Positions 8,843-17,909 of a stretch of DNA of 64,000 nucleotides are shown here, in pieces (within the stretch, counting starts at the first letter, position 1; the number at the start of each line of letters is the position of its first letter). The position numbers and the translations under genes were made by a program. Origin of the DNA: Photobacterium sanctipauli. GTDB taxonomy: Bacteria > Pseudomonadota > Gammaproteobacteria > Enterobacterales > Vibrionaceae. The notes beneath the pieces are model-generated. The model was not told where the DNA came from. It did not search any database and saw only the letters and a program-made list of their open reading frames with translations. Location: positions 558,001 to 622,000 of the forward strand of contig NZ_PYMA01000002.1 in NCBI RefSeq assembly GCF_003026495.1. Reading direction: 5' to 3'.

Positions 8843-10705
8843 TTAATGGGCCAATAACAAGCCTTCTTTACTGGCTAGGGTGATGGAAAGCACGCCATCT
8901 TTTACTGACCATTCGTCTTGGTTTAGTAGATCAGTCAGCTGGCCTTGCTCGATCCCCAACTGCCAAACCGGTACTTCTAAGGTTTTGGCTTGAGAGCCGT
9001 TGTTGATTAAGCAAAGGGTGGTTTCTCCGTTAAGGGTACGGGCAAAACCGAAGTGCTTATGCTCGGCGAACAGCCACTGGATACTGCCCTCTTGCAGGGA
9101 TGGGCGAGTTTTTCGTAGCTCAACAAGCTGCTGAACATAATCAAAAGTGGTGTGAGGTGTTTCCGTACGCTCCCATGGGAAGCAGCGACGGTTATCGGGA
9201 TCTTGCCCGCCTTCAAGTGATACCTCGGTACCGTAGTAGATGCATGGGGCGCCAACGTAGCTGAACAGCATCATTAATGCCAATTGCATGGTTTCTTTAT
9301 CGCCATCCAGCATGGTGAGAAAACGCATCGTGTCATGGCTATCAAGTTGGTTTAGCTGCGACAGCTGGTTAAGCCAAGGCACTTTGCTGCGGGCTTCATT
9401 AAGCCAATCTACCAGCTCTTCAGCCTCAATCTGAATGTTGTGGTAGGCAATGTCTTTGTTGGCGAAAAATGCGCGGATAGGATGGGCGAAGCCGTAGTAG
9501 TTCATGGCTCCGTCTTCTTGATCGCCTTGAAGCCAGCTGGTGGCCTCAAAGAAGTGCTCCCCGAGCACATAGCAATCTGGGTTCACGCTTTTGGCAGCGT
9601 CGCGGAAGGCTTTGACATAATGCGCATTGTTTTTAGCACCAGCGCCTTCACCCAGCATGTGGATCACATCGAAGCGCCATGCATCAATATTATACGGTGG
9701 GCGAAGCCAGGTTTTGATAACCGCCTCGTCACCGGCATAGATATAGTCTTGAACTTCAGGGTTAGAGAAGTTCAATTTTGGCAGGGTAGAGATACCGTTC
9801 CAACCGATATAGTCATTACCGTCGCCATCGAACTGGTAGTAGTCACGATAAGGAGAGTCAGGATTGCCATAGGCTCCTTTGGTTTCAAGTCCGTTATCAC
9901 TGTTTTTGCTGTACTTATCAAACCAGTGATGATCAACCGAAGTATGGTTGTACACCGCATCCAGCATGATCTTCATGCCTCTGTCATGCAAATCCTCAAC
10001 CATGTGGGCAAACTGCTCATTGGTGCCGAGATGTGGGTCGATAGTCTGGTAGTCCGAGGTATCGTACTTATGGTTACTCGGCGCTTTGAAAATTGGGTTG
10101 AGGTAGAGTGCCGTAATACCCAGCTTTTGTAGATAGTCAAACTTATCGTGGATACCTGCGAGATCCCCACCAAAGAATTCATTCGGTCCATTTTTACCGT
10201 GATCGGAAACCTTTTCTCCCCATTCCATCGCAATGGTGGGGCGCTTTGTTCCTTGTAGGTAGTATTCGTTAGATTTTACGTTGAGGCTAGGGTCGCTATT
10301 GCAGAAGCGATCCGGAAAGATTTGGTAGAACACCTGGCTTTTGACCCAAGCCGGAGGCTGATGCTGGCTATTGTACTTGAAATGATATTCACGCCCGGGC
10401 ATCCGGGGGCTAATCCCCTTACCATGTAGCCACCATTGGCGGCTATTTTGCATGACTTTGAAGCAGTAATGGGTGATCGCTTTATCTTGGTTTAAAGGCA
10501 GTTTGGCATGCCAAAATTGCAATTTTCCGTTCAGCTCTCCCCGCTCCATGTCGATGAGACTTTCTTCATTGTCTGGTTCGCAACGAACAAAAATGGTTGA
10601 GATCAGCATGTCTGCATCACTGGCAAGGCTGAGCAATAACTGGTCTTGTTGTGGGGTGACCCAAAAGGCATCTTGTCCGTGGTAAAGGTAAGGTACTTTC
10701 ATCAT
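8843..10705 (-). CDS. malZ: Maltodextrin glucosidase (GH13)
   Basis: Cytoplasmic enzyme removing glucose from the reducing end of short maltodextrins. An N-terminal beta domain (about residues 1-115) precedes the GH13 barrel starting at VFYQIFPDRF. Catalytic motifs are DAVYNHT, DAWRFDVIHMLGE (nucleophile Asp), VLGEHF (acid Glu) and NQLDSHD. The segment GGDLAGIHDKFDYLQKLG and HKYDTSDY match MalZ closely. I place the start at 10705 (MMKVPYLYHG), which gives 620 residues like the 604-605 of Escherichia coli MalZ. A longer reading from a GTG at 10813 adds 36 residues unlike the family. It stands alone with no mal genes nearby. Confidence 0.9.
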   Translation of the reverse strand: MMKVPYLYHGQDAFWVTPQQDQLLLSLASDADMLISTIFVRCEPDNEESLIDMERGELNGKLQFWHAKLPLNQDKAITHYCFKVMQNSRQWWLHGKGISPRMPGREYHFKYNSQHQPPAWVKSQVFYQIFPDRFCNSDPSLNVKSNEYYLQGTKRPTIAMEWGEKVSDHGKNGPNEFFGGDLAGIHDKFDYLQKLGITALYLNPIFKAPSNHKYDTSDYQTIDPHLGTNEQFAHMVEDLHDRGMKIMLDAVYNHTSVDHHWFDKYSKNSDNGLETKGAYGNPDSPYRDYYQFDGDGNDYIGWNGISTLPKLNFSNPEVQDYIYAGDEAVIKTWLRPPYNIDAWRFDVIHMLGEGAGAKNNAHYVKAFRDAAKSVNPDCYVLGEHFFEATSWLQGDQEDGAMNYYGFAHPIRAFFANKDIAYHNIQIEAEELVDWLNEARSKVPWLNQLSQLNQLDSHDTMRFLTMLDGDKETMQLALMMLFSYVGAPCIYYGTEVSLEGGQDPDNRRCFPWERTETPHTTFDYVQQLVELRKTRPSLQEGSIQWLFAEHKHFGFARTLNGETTLCLINNGSQAKTLEVPVWQLGIEQGQLTDLLNQDEWSVKDGVLSITLASKEGLLLAH

Positions 10706-10889
10706 TTTTCTAATAGCCATCAAAGGTAAGTACGTAAGCACACCATACTGGTTTTCGGTATGAAGAAAATCCTCCCATTGCAAATTTTTGAGGCGTAGTG
10801 GGGGGCGTAGCACAAGGTTGAAGCTATATCTCGTTATGAGTCGAGTTTACTATGCTTTTTCAGTTTGTATGCGGTAAGTAAACCATCAG

Positions 10890-11354
10890 CTAGATTGAGC
10901 AGCGGCTCGAAGATTGGCTGGCCATCTCTTTTTTTCGTAAGGGCATGTTGTCAATGAGTTGGTTGAGGTAATGCCAGTTGGTCTCTTCTCCCCAACGGTG
11001 CTTTTCAAGACCATCTTTGCCAATCAGGATTGCGGTATGGCTGTCGGATGTAATGTTGTATTTGGTTGTAAGGTGTTTGATTTCTTCCTGAGTAAACGCA
11101 TTGGCAGGTTTTTTGAAACCATCATGGGTAATGACGATGGTTTTGATATCCCGTTCTTTCAGTTCGCAATTGTGCATTAAGCTTTGCTTGATGAAATTAT
11201 TGACGTGCTGATCTTTCTCCGGCGCGAAGAAAAGGATGCTCCTGTGGTTCCAGTGAATAGACCCTGGAGGATAGGCATAACTGAGTGTAGAAGTTGCTAC
11301 TGTGACAAGCACAGTAGAAGTTATAAATAGGAAACGCGTTAACCCAACCATCAT
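10890..11354 (-). CDS. Secreted DUF4174-like protein
   Basis: A 154-residue exported protein. The chosen ATG at 11354 has AAGGGG six bases upstream and gives a clean signal peptide (MMVGLTRFLFITSTVLVTV to LSYA). The mature part resembles the DUF4174 fold, a thioredoxin-like domain without the CxxC pair: HWNHRSILFFAP, then IKTIVITHDGF, then TAILIGKDGLEKHRW. This family is thought to be periplasmic; no biochemical role is established. Alternative upstream ATG at 11360 is too close to the ribosome binding site. Confidence 0.65.
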   Translation of the reverse strand: MMVGLTRFLFITSTVLVTVATSTLSYAYPPGSIHWNHRSILFFAPEKDQHVNNFIKQSLMHNCELKERDIKTIVITHDGFKKPANAFTQEEIKHLTTKYNITSDSHTAILIGKDGLEKHRWGEETNWHYLNQLIDNMPLRKKEMASQSSSRCSI

Positions 11355-11620
11355 TGTCATCCCCTTACTTACTGCTAGTAAGGCCGGCATACAAAGGCAT
11401 TATTTGCCATGAAAGTGTCGCGTATCGTTGCGCATGAGACCGATACGTTATGCCAATAACTAACGACTTGCCTGTCTGATTGGATCAAATGTGAGTGAAA
11501 CCTTGGTGCTGATATCGTTATGGAACAGCGGTGCTGTTAGTTCAGTATAGAAGAATTGCAATCATTCAACGCGAGAAGGGGTGAATGACTGCAAAAATCA
11601 GCTAAAAAGTTCAGCAGGTC

Positions 11621-12544
11621 CTAGTTGACCGTGTATTTCGCAAGATGCTCTTCTACATAGTCAATAAAGACGCGAAGGCGTGCAGGCATGAATTTTGTTT
11701 GGGCATATTGAAGCGCAATATCACCGTGGTAGTTACCGCGAATGGTCCAATCGCTTAAAACTTGAGTAACTGAGCCATCTGCCAATGCTTGCTTGATCAC
11801 AAAATCAGGAAAAATTCCGATGCCCAGATCGTCCAAAACCCCTCTTAAACGCATTTGGGAGTGGTTAACTGCATACCGGCCTTTTACGGCAATGGTGTGA
11901 TTTTCATCACCCTTTTCAAAGTCCCAAATATGGTCTGTTGCTGTTTCTCCGAGGTATAAACAGTCATGTTTTGTGAGGTCGTTAGGGTGGATTGGTATCC
12001 CTCTATTCGCAAGGTAATTTGGACTGGCGCAGAGGGTCAAACTCACTTTCCCCATCAACTTAAGCACCTGGCCTTCACTTGGCTTTTCAGTCAGGCGAAA
12101 GACAATGTCAATGCCTTCAGATATCAGGTCAATCTCGCCGTCAGACGCTTTTAGCTTGAGCTCAATATCGGGGTACTTATCGAGGAAAGGTTTCACAAGT
12201 GGTTGAAGTACAATGCTTAAAAAGGCTTTTGGTGCTGCAACCGTTAATGAGCCAGAAGGAATTTCGTGCTCAGAACTGGTGAATTCCACTATCTGTTTTG
12301 TGGCTTCAAGTAATGCAGAGCATTGGTTGTAAATCCCCTTTCCAGACTCGGTAATAACCAGCTTTCGTGTTGTACGCTCAAGCAATTTTGTTGAGAGCGT
12401 ATGTTCCAGTTTCGATAGCTGTTTACTCAGCGCAGAAGGCGTGACGCCAAGCTTTTTTGCGGCGGCAGTAAAGCTGCCTTCATCAACCACAATTTTGAAT
12501 GCGGCAAGCTCCGGCATAAGGGCAATTAGTTTATTTGTGTCCAT
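11621..12544 (-). CDS. LysR-family transcriptional regulator, divergent from kbl
   Basis: A 307-residue LysR regulator. The winged-helix domain is at residues 10-68 (FKIVVDEGSFTAAAKKLGVT, then SALSKQLSKLE), followed by the linker helix and a two-lobed effector domain (SGSLTVAAPKAF onward). It is divergently transcribed from kbl-tdh with 182 bases between starts, the classical arrangement for a LysR regulator controlling its neighbour, so control of threonine catabolism is the first guess. The effector is unknown. Confidence 0.88.
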   Translation of the reverse strand: MDTNKLIALMPELAAFKIVVDEGSFTAAAKKLGVTPSALSKQLSKLEHTLSTKLLERTTRKLVITESGKGIYNQCSALLEATKQIVEFTSSEHEIPSGSLTVAAPKAFLSIVLQPLVKPFLDKYPDIELKLKASDGEIDLISEGIDIVFRLTEKPSEGQVLKLMGKVSLTLCASPNYLANRGIPIHPNDLTKHDCLYLGETATDHIWDFEKGDENHTIAVKGRYAVNHSQMRLRGVLDDLGIGIFPDFVIKQALADGSVTQVLSDWTIRGNYHGDIALQYAQTKFMPARLRVFIDYVEEHLAKYTVN

Positions 12545-12726
12545 AATTCAATAGTCCTTTTCCAGGAGAGGGGATAATAGTCTGATTTGCCTTAGATTAG
12601 AATGCTTGCAGTTCAAAGATCCTGAGAAACGAACATTTTTTCAGGCAAATAACCTAATCTGTTTATATGGATTTTGCCTGATTCAGCAGTTAGGTCTCAA
12701 CATACAATAATATTGAGAGGAACATC
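12545..12726. promoter_or_regulatory. Divergent LysR/kbl control region
   Basis: The region carries two imperfectly inverted segments, TTTGCCTTAGATTAG near 12586 and AGGCAAATAACCTAATCTG near 12643, spaced as expected for LysR recognition and activation sites. GAGAGGAAC lies just before the kbl ATG as a strong ribosome binding site. The assignment as a LysR target is inference. Confidence 0.45.
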
Positions 12727-13920
12727 ATGTCTGCCGCTTTTTATGAACAAATTAACCAGCAAATTGAAGAAGTGAAGGCTGAAGGTCTTTACAAGTCAGA
12801 ACGCATTATTACATCTCAGCAAAAAGCTGCGGTTAAAATCTCTACTGGTGAAGAGGTTCTGAACTTCTGTGCGAACAACTACCTTGGTCTAGCTAACCAC
12901 CCAGCCCTGATTGAAGCAGGTAAAGCGGGTATGGAAGACCACGGTTTTGGTATGGCATCTGTACGTTTCATTTGTGGTACTCAAGACATCCACAAAGAGC
13001 TTGAGCAAAAGCTTTCAAACTTCCTAGGTAAAGAAGACACGATTCTTTACACCTCTTGCTTTGATGCGAACGCGGGTCTGTTCGAAACCATTCTTGGTAA
13101 AGAAGATGCCATCATCTCTGACGCACTAAACCACGCATCTATCATTGATGGTGTTCGCCTGTGTAAAGCAATGCGCTTCCGCTACTCCAACAACAACATG
13201 GAAGAGCTAGAGCAGCAACTTATCGCTGCTAAAGAAGCAGGCGCACGTCACACACTGATCGTAACTGACGGTGTATTCTCTATGGACGGTGTGGTTGCTA
13301 ACCTACCAGCTATTTGTGACCTTGCTGACAAGTACGGCGCACTAGTTATGGTTGATGATTCTCACGCTGTTGGCTTCATGGGTAAAACGGGTGCTGGTAC
13401 ACACGAGTTCCACGACGTGGTCGACCGTATCGACATCATCACAGGTACCCTAGGTAAAGCGATGGGTGGTGCTTCAGGTGGTTACACTTCTGGTAAGAAA
13501 GAAGTGATTGACTGGCTACGTCAGCGCTCTCGTCCATACCTGTTCTCTAACTCAGTTGCACCAGCAATTGTTAACGCATCTATCCGCGTACTTGACCTAC
13601 TTGAAGAGAGCGGTGACCTACGTGACCACCTATGGGAAAACGCGGCTCACTTCCGTGCACGTATGGAAGGTGCTGGTTTCACAATGGGTGGTGCTGACCA
13701 CGCTATCATCCCAATTATGCTTGGTGATGCAAAAGTAGCGGCTGAGTTCGCTGAGCGCGCACTAGAGAAAGGCATTTACGTTATCGGTTTCTCGTTCCCA
13801 GTAGTACCAAAAGGCCAAGCGCGTATCCGTACTCAGATGTCTGCAGCACACTCTCGTGAACAACTAGATAAGGCGATTGACGCGTTTATTGAAGTTGGTA
13901 AAGACATGGGTATCATCTAA
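12727..13920 (+). CDS. kbl: 2-amino-3-ketobutyrate CoA ligase (glycine C-acetyltransferase)
   Basis: PLP enzyme that cleaves 2-amino-3-ketobutyrate with CoA to glycine and acetyl-CoA, the second step of threonine degradation. It has 397 residues as in E. coli (398). Visible are the substrate region [14 protein letters not shown], the PLP-ring stacking area [23 protein letters not shown] with the pyridine-nitrogen Asp, and the Schiff-base lysine in [15 protein letters not shown]. Codon use is strongly biased to C-ending and preferred codons, as in highly expressed genes. It forms an operon with tdh 97 bases downstream. Confidence 0.97.
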   Translation: MSAAFYEQINQQIEEVKAEGLYKSERIITSQQKAAVKISTGEEVLNFCANNYLGLANHPALIEAGKAGMEDHGFGMASVRFICGTQDIHKELEQKLSNFLGKEDTILYTSCFDANAGLFETILGKEDAIISDALNHASIIDGVRLCKAMRFRYSNNNMEELEQQLIAAKEAGARHTLIVTDGVFSMDGVVANLPAICDLADKYGALVMVDDSHAVGFMGKTGAGTHEFHDVVDRIDIITGTLGKAMGGASGGYTSGKKEVIDWLRQRSRPYLFSNSVAPAIVNASIRVLDLLEESGDLRDHLWENAAHFRARMEGAGFTMGGADHAIIPIMLGDAKVAAEFAERALEKGIYVIGFSFPVVPKGQARIRTQMSAAHSREQLDKAIDAFIEVGKDMGII

Positions 13921-14017
13921 GTTCGCTTAGTTGCTATTACATTGAATTCTAAGGGCCACAGGCGGGTGGATGAATAAGTCGGCCTGTGGAATATCACCCT
14001 GAAGTAGGAATAACAAA

Positions 14018-15049
14018 ATGAAAATTAAAGCACTGTCTAAACTGCAGCCTGAAGAAGGCATTTGGATGACCGAGGTTGATAAACCTGAACTTGGTCACAA
14101 CGATCTGCTTATCCGCATTAAGAAAACCGCTATTTGTGGTACTGACGTACACATCTACAACTGGGACGAATGGTCACAGAAGACGATTCCTGTACCTATG
14201 GTTGTGGGTCACGAGTACGTAGGTGAAGTTGTTGGTATCGGCCAAGAAGTTCGCGGTTTTGAAATCGGCGACCGTGTTTCAGGCGAAGGTCACATCACTT
14301 GTGGTCACTGTCGTAACTGTCGTGGCGGTCGTACTCACCTATGCCGTAACACAACGGGTGTTGGTGTTAACCGTGACGGTGCATTTGCTGAGTACCTTGT
14401 TATTCCTGCATTCAATGCATTTAAGATCCCAGAAGGTATCTCTGACGATCTAGCTTCAATCTTTGACCCGTTTGGTAACGCAGTACACACCGCGCTTTCT
14501 TTCGACCTAGTTGGTGAAGATGTGCTGATCACAGGTGCAGGCCCAATCGGTATCATGGCAGCAGCTGTTGCAAAACACGTTGGTGCTCGCCACGTTGTTA
14601 TCACTGACGTTAACGAATACCGTCTAGACCTTGCTCGTCAGATGGGTGTGACTCGCGCCGTCAACGTTGCTGAAGAGAAGCTAGAAGATGTGATGGCTGA
14701 TCTAGGCATGACAGAAGGCTTCGATGTTGGTCTTGAAATGTCTGGTGTGCCATCAGCGTTCAACAGCATGCTTTCTTGCATGAACCACGGCGGTAAGATC
14801 GCGCTACTGGGTATTCCACCATCAGACATGGGTATCGATTGGAACCAGGTGATCTTCAAAGGTCTTATCATCAAGGGTATCTACGGTCGCGAAATGTTCG
14901 AAACGTGGTACAAGATGGCAAGCCTGATCCAATCTGGTCTGGATCTATCGCCAATCATCACTCACCACTACAAGATTGATGATTTCCAAGAAGGCTTCGA
15001 CGTGATGCGTTCTGGTATGTCTGGCAAGGTAATCCTTGATTGGGAATAA
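14018..15049 (+). CDS. tdh: L-threonine 3-dehydrogenase
   Basis: Zinc-dependent medium-chain dehydrogenase oxidising L-threonine to 2-amino-3-ketobutyrate with NAD. It has 343 residues, near the 341 of E. coli. The catalytic zinc ligands are in [14 protein letters not shown] and [10 protein letters not shown], the structural zinc site is [15 protein letters not shown], and the NAD fold has [15 protein letters not shown]. Together with kbl it turns threonine into glycine and acetyl-CoA. A terminator follows directly. Confidence 0.97.
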   Translation: MKIKALSKLQPEEGIWMTEVDKPELGHNDLLIRIKKTAICGTDVHIYNWDEWSQKTIPVPMVVGHEYVGEVVGIGQEVRGFEIGDRVSGEGHITCGHCRNCRGGRTHLCRNTTGVGVNRDGAFAEYLVIPAFNAFKIPEGISDDLASIFDPFGNAVHTALSFDLVGEDVLITGAGPIGIMAAAVAKHVGARHVVITDVNEYRLDLARQMGVTRAVNVAEEKLEDVMADLGMTEGFDVGLEMSGVPSAFNSMLSCMNHGGKIALLGIPPSDMGIDWNQVIFKGLIIKGIYGREMFETWYKMASLIQSGLDLSPIITHHYKIDDFQEGFDVMRSGMSGKVILDWE

Positions 15050-15082
15050 TCCGAGCCGGATTGTTCTGAAAGACAAATGACT

Positions 15083-15108
15083 AAGCGGGCTTTGAGCCCG
15101 CTTTTTTT
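15083..15108 (+). terminator. Rho-independent terminator after tdh
   Basis: AAGCGGGC and GCCCGCTT with loop TTTGA, then seven T residues, 34 bases after the tdh stop. Confidence 0.93.
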
Positions 15109-15161
15109 ATCCCGTAAGCGATATATACTAGTACCGTTAAATACTATCCATTAGGGCTCTC

Positions 15162-15557
15162 ATGTTAGAAGAACAGCAAAATAACCCACTTCATGGTCTG
15201 AAATTAGAGACGTTGTTGAAGGAGTTGGTTGACCACTACGGTTGGGAAATTTTAGATACGGCAATGCGCTTTAATTGCTTCCATACCAACCCCTCTATCG
15301 AGAGTAGTTTAAAATACCTACGCAAAACGGAGTGGGCGAGGGAAAAACTAGAAGCGTTCTATTTGTCTCGTTTCAAGCGTATGCCACGCCCAACAGCGGA
15401 AGAGCGTGAGATCCCGCCTCGTCAGCGTACTTTTGCCGTTGGCATTACGCCGAGGGAGCCAATGGAACTCACTGTTGAATCTATTTTGGCCTCTCAAGCA
15501 AAAGCCGCGTCATCGTATAAAAGCCGCCAGTCGAGAAACCGAAAACCTCGCCGCTAG
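15162..15557 (+). CDS. VF530-type (DUF2132) DNA-binding-like protein
   Basis: 131 residues. Residues 8-70 match the VF530 family: [21 protein letters not shown] and [21 protein letters not shown]. The structure of Vibrio fischeri VF530 suggested a DNA-binding fold, but the role is not established. The C-terminal half is basic and disordered-looking (ending [10 protein letters not shown]), which would suit nucleic-acid binding. It is the last chromosomal gene before the integrated element. Confidence 0.85.
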   Translation: MLEEQQNNPLHGLKLETLLKELVDHYGWEILDTAMRFNCFHTNPSIESSLKYLRKTEWAREKLEAFYLSRFKRMPRPTAEEREIPPRQRTFAVGITPREPMELTVESILASQAKAASSYKSRQSRNRKPRR

Positions 15558-15606
15558 CAGGTTTTAAAGTGGCAGAGACGTGAGATAAGTTGCTTAAAAT
15601 TTATCA

Positions 15607-15635
15607 GTGATGTAAGTCACGTATTCTGTTATACT
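15607..15635 (+). promoter_or_regulatory. Original promoter of the interrupted ABC-F gene, with CRP-like palindrome
   Basis: GTGA-TGTAAG-TCAC (15607-15620), the spacing of a CRP half-site pair, is followed by TATACT (15630-15635). The same palindrome and -10 recur at the same spacing (23 bases) at 22601-22629. The palindrome overlaps where the -35 would be, so binding there might repress. Binding protein not proven. Confidence 0.6.
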
Positions 15636-15653
15636 TCGCGCAATTTCGAAGAA

Positions 15654-15679
15654 AAGTCGCTGATTACAGCGGCTTTTTT
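15654..15679 (+). terminator. Leader terminator of the interrupted ABC-F gene
   Basis: AAGTCGCTG and CAGCGGCTT pair around ATTA, followed by six T residues, only about 15 bases after the predicted transcription start. A matching hairpin is in the second copy at 22649-22676, pointing to attenuation. Confidence 0.7.
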
Positions 15680-15712
15680 AATGCCTGTTAGTCTCATTAT
15701 TGGAACAGTACA

Positions 15713-15742
15713 TTGATTTCAACAGCTAATATCACAATGTAA
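15713..15742 (+). pseudogene. Severed 5' end of the ABC-F gene (TTG start, ISTANITM, stop)
   Basis: The codons TTG ATT TCA ACA GCT AAT ATC ACA ATG followed by TAA read [13 protein letters not shown]. These are the first nine residues expected of a YbiT-type ABC-F protein in this group ([12 protein letters not shown]). The coding sequence resumes with QFGDKPLF only after the element, at 22746. All eight residues after the start are the same in the replacement copy at 22719-22745, mostly through synonymous changes. GGA lies 8 bases upstream of the TTG. This is the chromosomal half left behind by integration. Confidence 0.8.
15734..15739 (+). other. Attachment core, left (attL)
   Basis: ACAATG, identical to 22740-22745. 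To its left is chromosomal ABC-F coding sequence, to its right element sequence starting TAAGC. A short shared core is expected for a large serine recombinase; the exact crossover dinucleotide is not resolved. Confidence 0.7.
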
Positions 15743-15811
15743 GCTTTTCTGTTGCAATCAATTATCCCTTTTCATATCATCCATTTTAATCTCTTTCAGA
15801 TTGGAACTGAT

Positions 15812-17482
15812 ATGCCACACGCCATACCCTACATCCGTTTTAGTTCTTCCATTCAGCAGAAGGGCTCATCCCTTGAGCGACAGCAGAAGCTGATTAATGA
15901 CTACCTTAAAAGCCACCCAGAAGTCGAACTGAGCAGCCTTCAGTATCAAGACTTGGGTTTGTCAGGCTACAAGGGTAAACACCTTGAAAACGATCTAGGG
16001 AAGCTTCTAGAGGCTATCGAAGCAGAACACATCAAAGCTGGTGATTATATCCTTGTTGAAGCTATGGATAGGCTAGGGCGTTTGCCTGAGCTTGAGATGA
16101 TATCGCTCCTACACAACATTCTTAAGCATGGGGTGAAGGTGATCACCTTGCAGGATGGGCAAGAGTACAGTAACGAAGCACTAGCAGCGAATGGCGGTCT
16201 GCTTTACTTACTTGCTGGCAAGGTTCAGATGTCACATCAACATTCTAAGCAACTTTCTGAGCGTGTAAGTGCTGCTTGGGTGAAGAAGCGTAAAGATGCT
16301 GAATCTGGTAAAGGGGTGAAGCGTAAAGCACCTTGGTGGATCACATGGAATGAAGAAACTGAACGCTATGACCTTATCACTGAAGAAGATAAGCAACTGC
16401 TGAACGATGTATTCAAGTGGTACTTGTCAGGACTTGGTGAAAGACGAATTCTTGCAAGGTTACGTGAAGTCCAACCTGAGAAGTTTGGAACGACAGATCC
16501 TGCTACAGTCAAACGTTGGCTCCGTAACAAGACATCTATCGGTTACTGGAATGATATACCTGACGCATACCCAGCAGCGATACCAGATTACCTCTTCTAC
16601 CAGACGCAAAAGGAACTGGCTAGAAGAGCAGACGGCAAATCTCAGTCACCACGTTCAGGTCACTTCTTGTGTGGTCTTGTGAAGTGTGGTTGCTGTGGTG
16701 GTAACTTCTCAATGCGTACAAACAAGCATTCGCGTGATGCAATGCTGTGCAGTGTAGCTAACAAACGTAAAGACAAGTGTACTAACGGTAAAACGATACC
16801 TGTGCAGGTGCTAGATTGGATACGTTATGAGACGTTTGGTGAAGCTGTACAACATATTCAAGACAATTCACAGAGTCAGGAAGCAGAACAAGAACTGACA
16901 GTTGTTAAAGGTAGGATCTCTGAACTTGAGGAACGTATCGACAACCTCATTGAATTGGTTGCTGCTGGTTCAAAGCGAACTCAAAAGATTGTTTCTAAGT
17001 TGGAAGGTGAACTGGAAGAGCTTCAGGAAGAGGAATCTAACTTACTCCTACAACTTAGAAACCCAGCTGAAACGTCATATGCAGATGCGCTAATTTCTGG
17101 TAGTGAGATGCTAGATGAACCAGATCTGTTAAATGAGCTGCTTCGAAAGGTTGGGTATCACTTAGCAGTAGACGGTAACAAGATCAAGTATAAAGGGAGA
17201 GTATGGGAGTATGTTAAGTGGTCACGTAAGAATGACTGCTATCATCTTAGAGAGCTGACAGCTGACGGTGACTTGGTTTCAGAGTTCACTCTTGATGTGG
17301 ATCGTGGGTGGACTTCTGAAGAGATAAAAGACCTTAAACCACAAGAGCCTACGGTGACTAATTACTATGCTCTAGACCTGAGTAGTGGGAAGAAAGTCGA
17401 GGTCTCTCCTGATGCTAATGCTGAAATGATTGATGCTTTGCGAGCAATTGACAAGGCTATAGTTGACAGCGCGAAGTCCTAG
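15812..17482 (+). CDS. Large serine recombinase (integrase of the element)
   Basis: About 556 residues. The resolvase domain begins IPYIRFSSSIQQKGSSLERQ with the catalytic serine in RFSSS and the arginines in SSLERQ and MDRLGRL. A recombinase domain follows (KRKAPWWITWNEE, then NDVFKWYLSGLGERRILARL), then a zinc ribbon (GLVKCGCCGGNF with later C residues in MLCSVANKRKDKC) and a coiled coil (ISELEERIDNLIELVAAG). This is the order found in phage and element integrases of this class. I choose the ATG at 15812, since the longer reading from a TTG at 15752 adds a hydrophobic leader unlike the family. It lies 73 bases from attL, the usual position for an integrase. Confidence 0.92.
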   Translation: MPHAIPYIRFSSSIQQKGSSLERQQKLINDYLKSHPEVELSSLQYQDLGLSGYKGKHLENDLGKLLEAIEAEHIKAGDYILVEAMDRLGRLPELEMISLLHNILKHGVKVITLQDGQEYSNEALAANGGLLYLLAGKVQMSHQHSKQLSERVSAAWVKKRKDAESGKGVKRKAPWWITWNEETERYDLITEEDKQLLNDVFKWYLSGLGERRILARLREVQPEKFGTTDPATVKRWLRNKTSIGYWNDIPDAYPAAIPDYLFYQTQKELARRADGKSQSPRSGHFLCGLVKCGCCGGNFSMRTNKHSRDAMLCSVANKRKDKCTNGKTIPVQVLDWIRYETFGEAVQHIQDNSQSQEAEQELTVVKGRISELEERIDNLIELVAAGSKRTQKIVSKLEGELEELQEEESNLLLQLRNPAETSYADALISGSEMLDEPDLLNELLRKVGYHLAVDGNKIKYKGRVWEYVKWSRKNDCYHLRELTADGDLVSEFTLDVDRGWTSEEIKDLKPQEPTVTNYYALDLSSGKKVEVSPDANAEMIDALRAIDKAIVDSAKS

Positions 17483-17518
17483 AACTTTCTCGATTTCAAC
17501 TTTTCCCCAAAATTCAGA

Positions 17519-17545
17519 AAGGTCATCTTTTACGGTGGCCTTTTT
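17519..17545 (+). terminator. Terminator after the integrase gene
   Basis: AAGGTCATC and GGTGGCCTT pair (with G-U) around TTTTAC, followed by T residues, 37 bases after the stop codon. Confidence 0.75.
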
Positions 17546-17861
17546 CGTACCTGAGAAATATGTAGTTACAAGGTCTAGGTGTTTGGCAAGGGGTATTGTC
17601 CACGCGCTTAATTGCTTGCAATCCTAAAATATGAAGAAAAGTACATGGGATTTACAAGAATTTAGGTGATGAAGGTGCAGTGATAACGTCACACTATAAC
17701 GTCCTGTCCAGTGAAGCCTATGCTGTACACATAGAAGAGGGTGTCATTCATCAACCCATCTTACCTGTACCGCCAACACTGTGAAGCCTTCCTTATACAA
17801 GTCAGTTGATGCGTCTCATTAGTATTCCTTTTGAGACTGTGAAGAAAATCGTCTCTAAAGA
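17546..17861. other. Non-coding stretch in the element
   Basis: About 315 bases without a convincing gene. It includes several GAGAC/GTCTC words (for example near 17817, 17833 and 17851) that lead into the operator at 17878. CGTCTCTAA (17850-17858) and TTAGAGACG (17875-17883) form a 9-bp inverted repeat. Confidence 0.5.
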
Positions 17862-17893
17862 TTGAAATGCCACATTAGAGACGGTATAGTCTC
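17862..17893 (+). promoter_or_regulatory. Promoter of the second recombinase with palindromic operator
   Basis: TTGAAA (17862-17867) and TATAGT (17885-17890) are 17 bases apart, a good sigma-70 promoter. The -10 is embedded in the palindrome GAGACGGTATAGTCTC (17878-17893). A near copy (14 of 16) is at 20048-20063 before the divergent unknown operon, so one element-encoded repressor probably acts at both. Confidence 0.7.
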
Positions 17894-17909
17894 TTCATAC
17901 TAAGAACTT

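Noticed and set aside
9440..10132. 230-codon open frame antisense to malZ
   Set aside because: It is fully inside malZ, whose GH13 motifs are intact; no independent support.
10706..10813. N-terminal extension of malZ from a GTG at 10813
   Set aside because: The additional 36 residues do not resemble the family and the family length fits the ATG at 10705.
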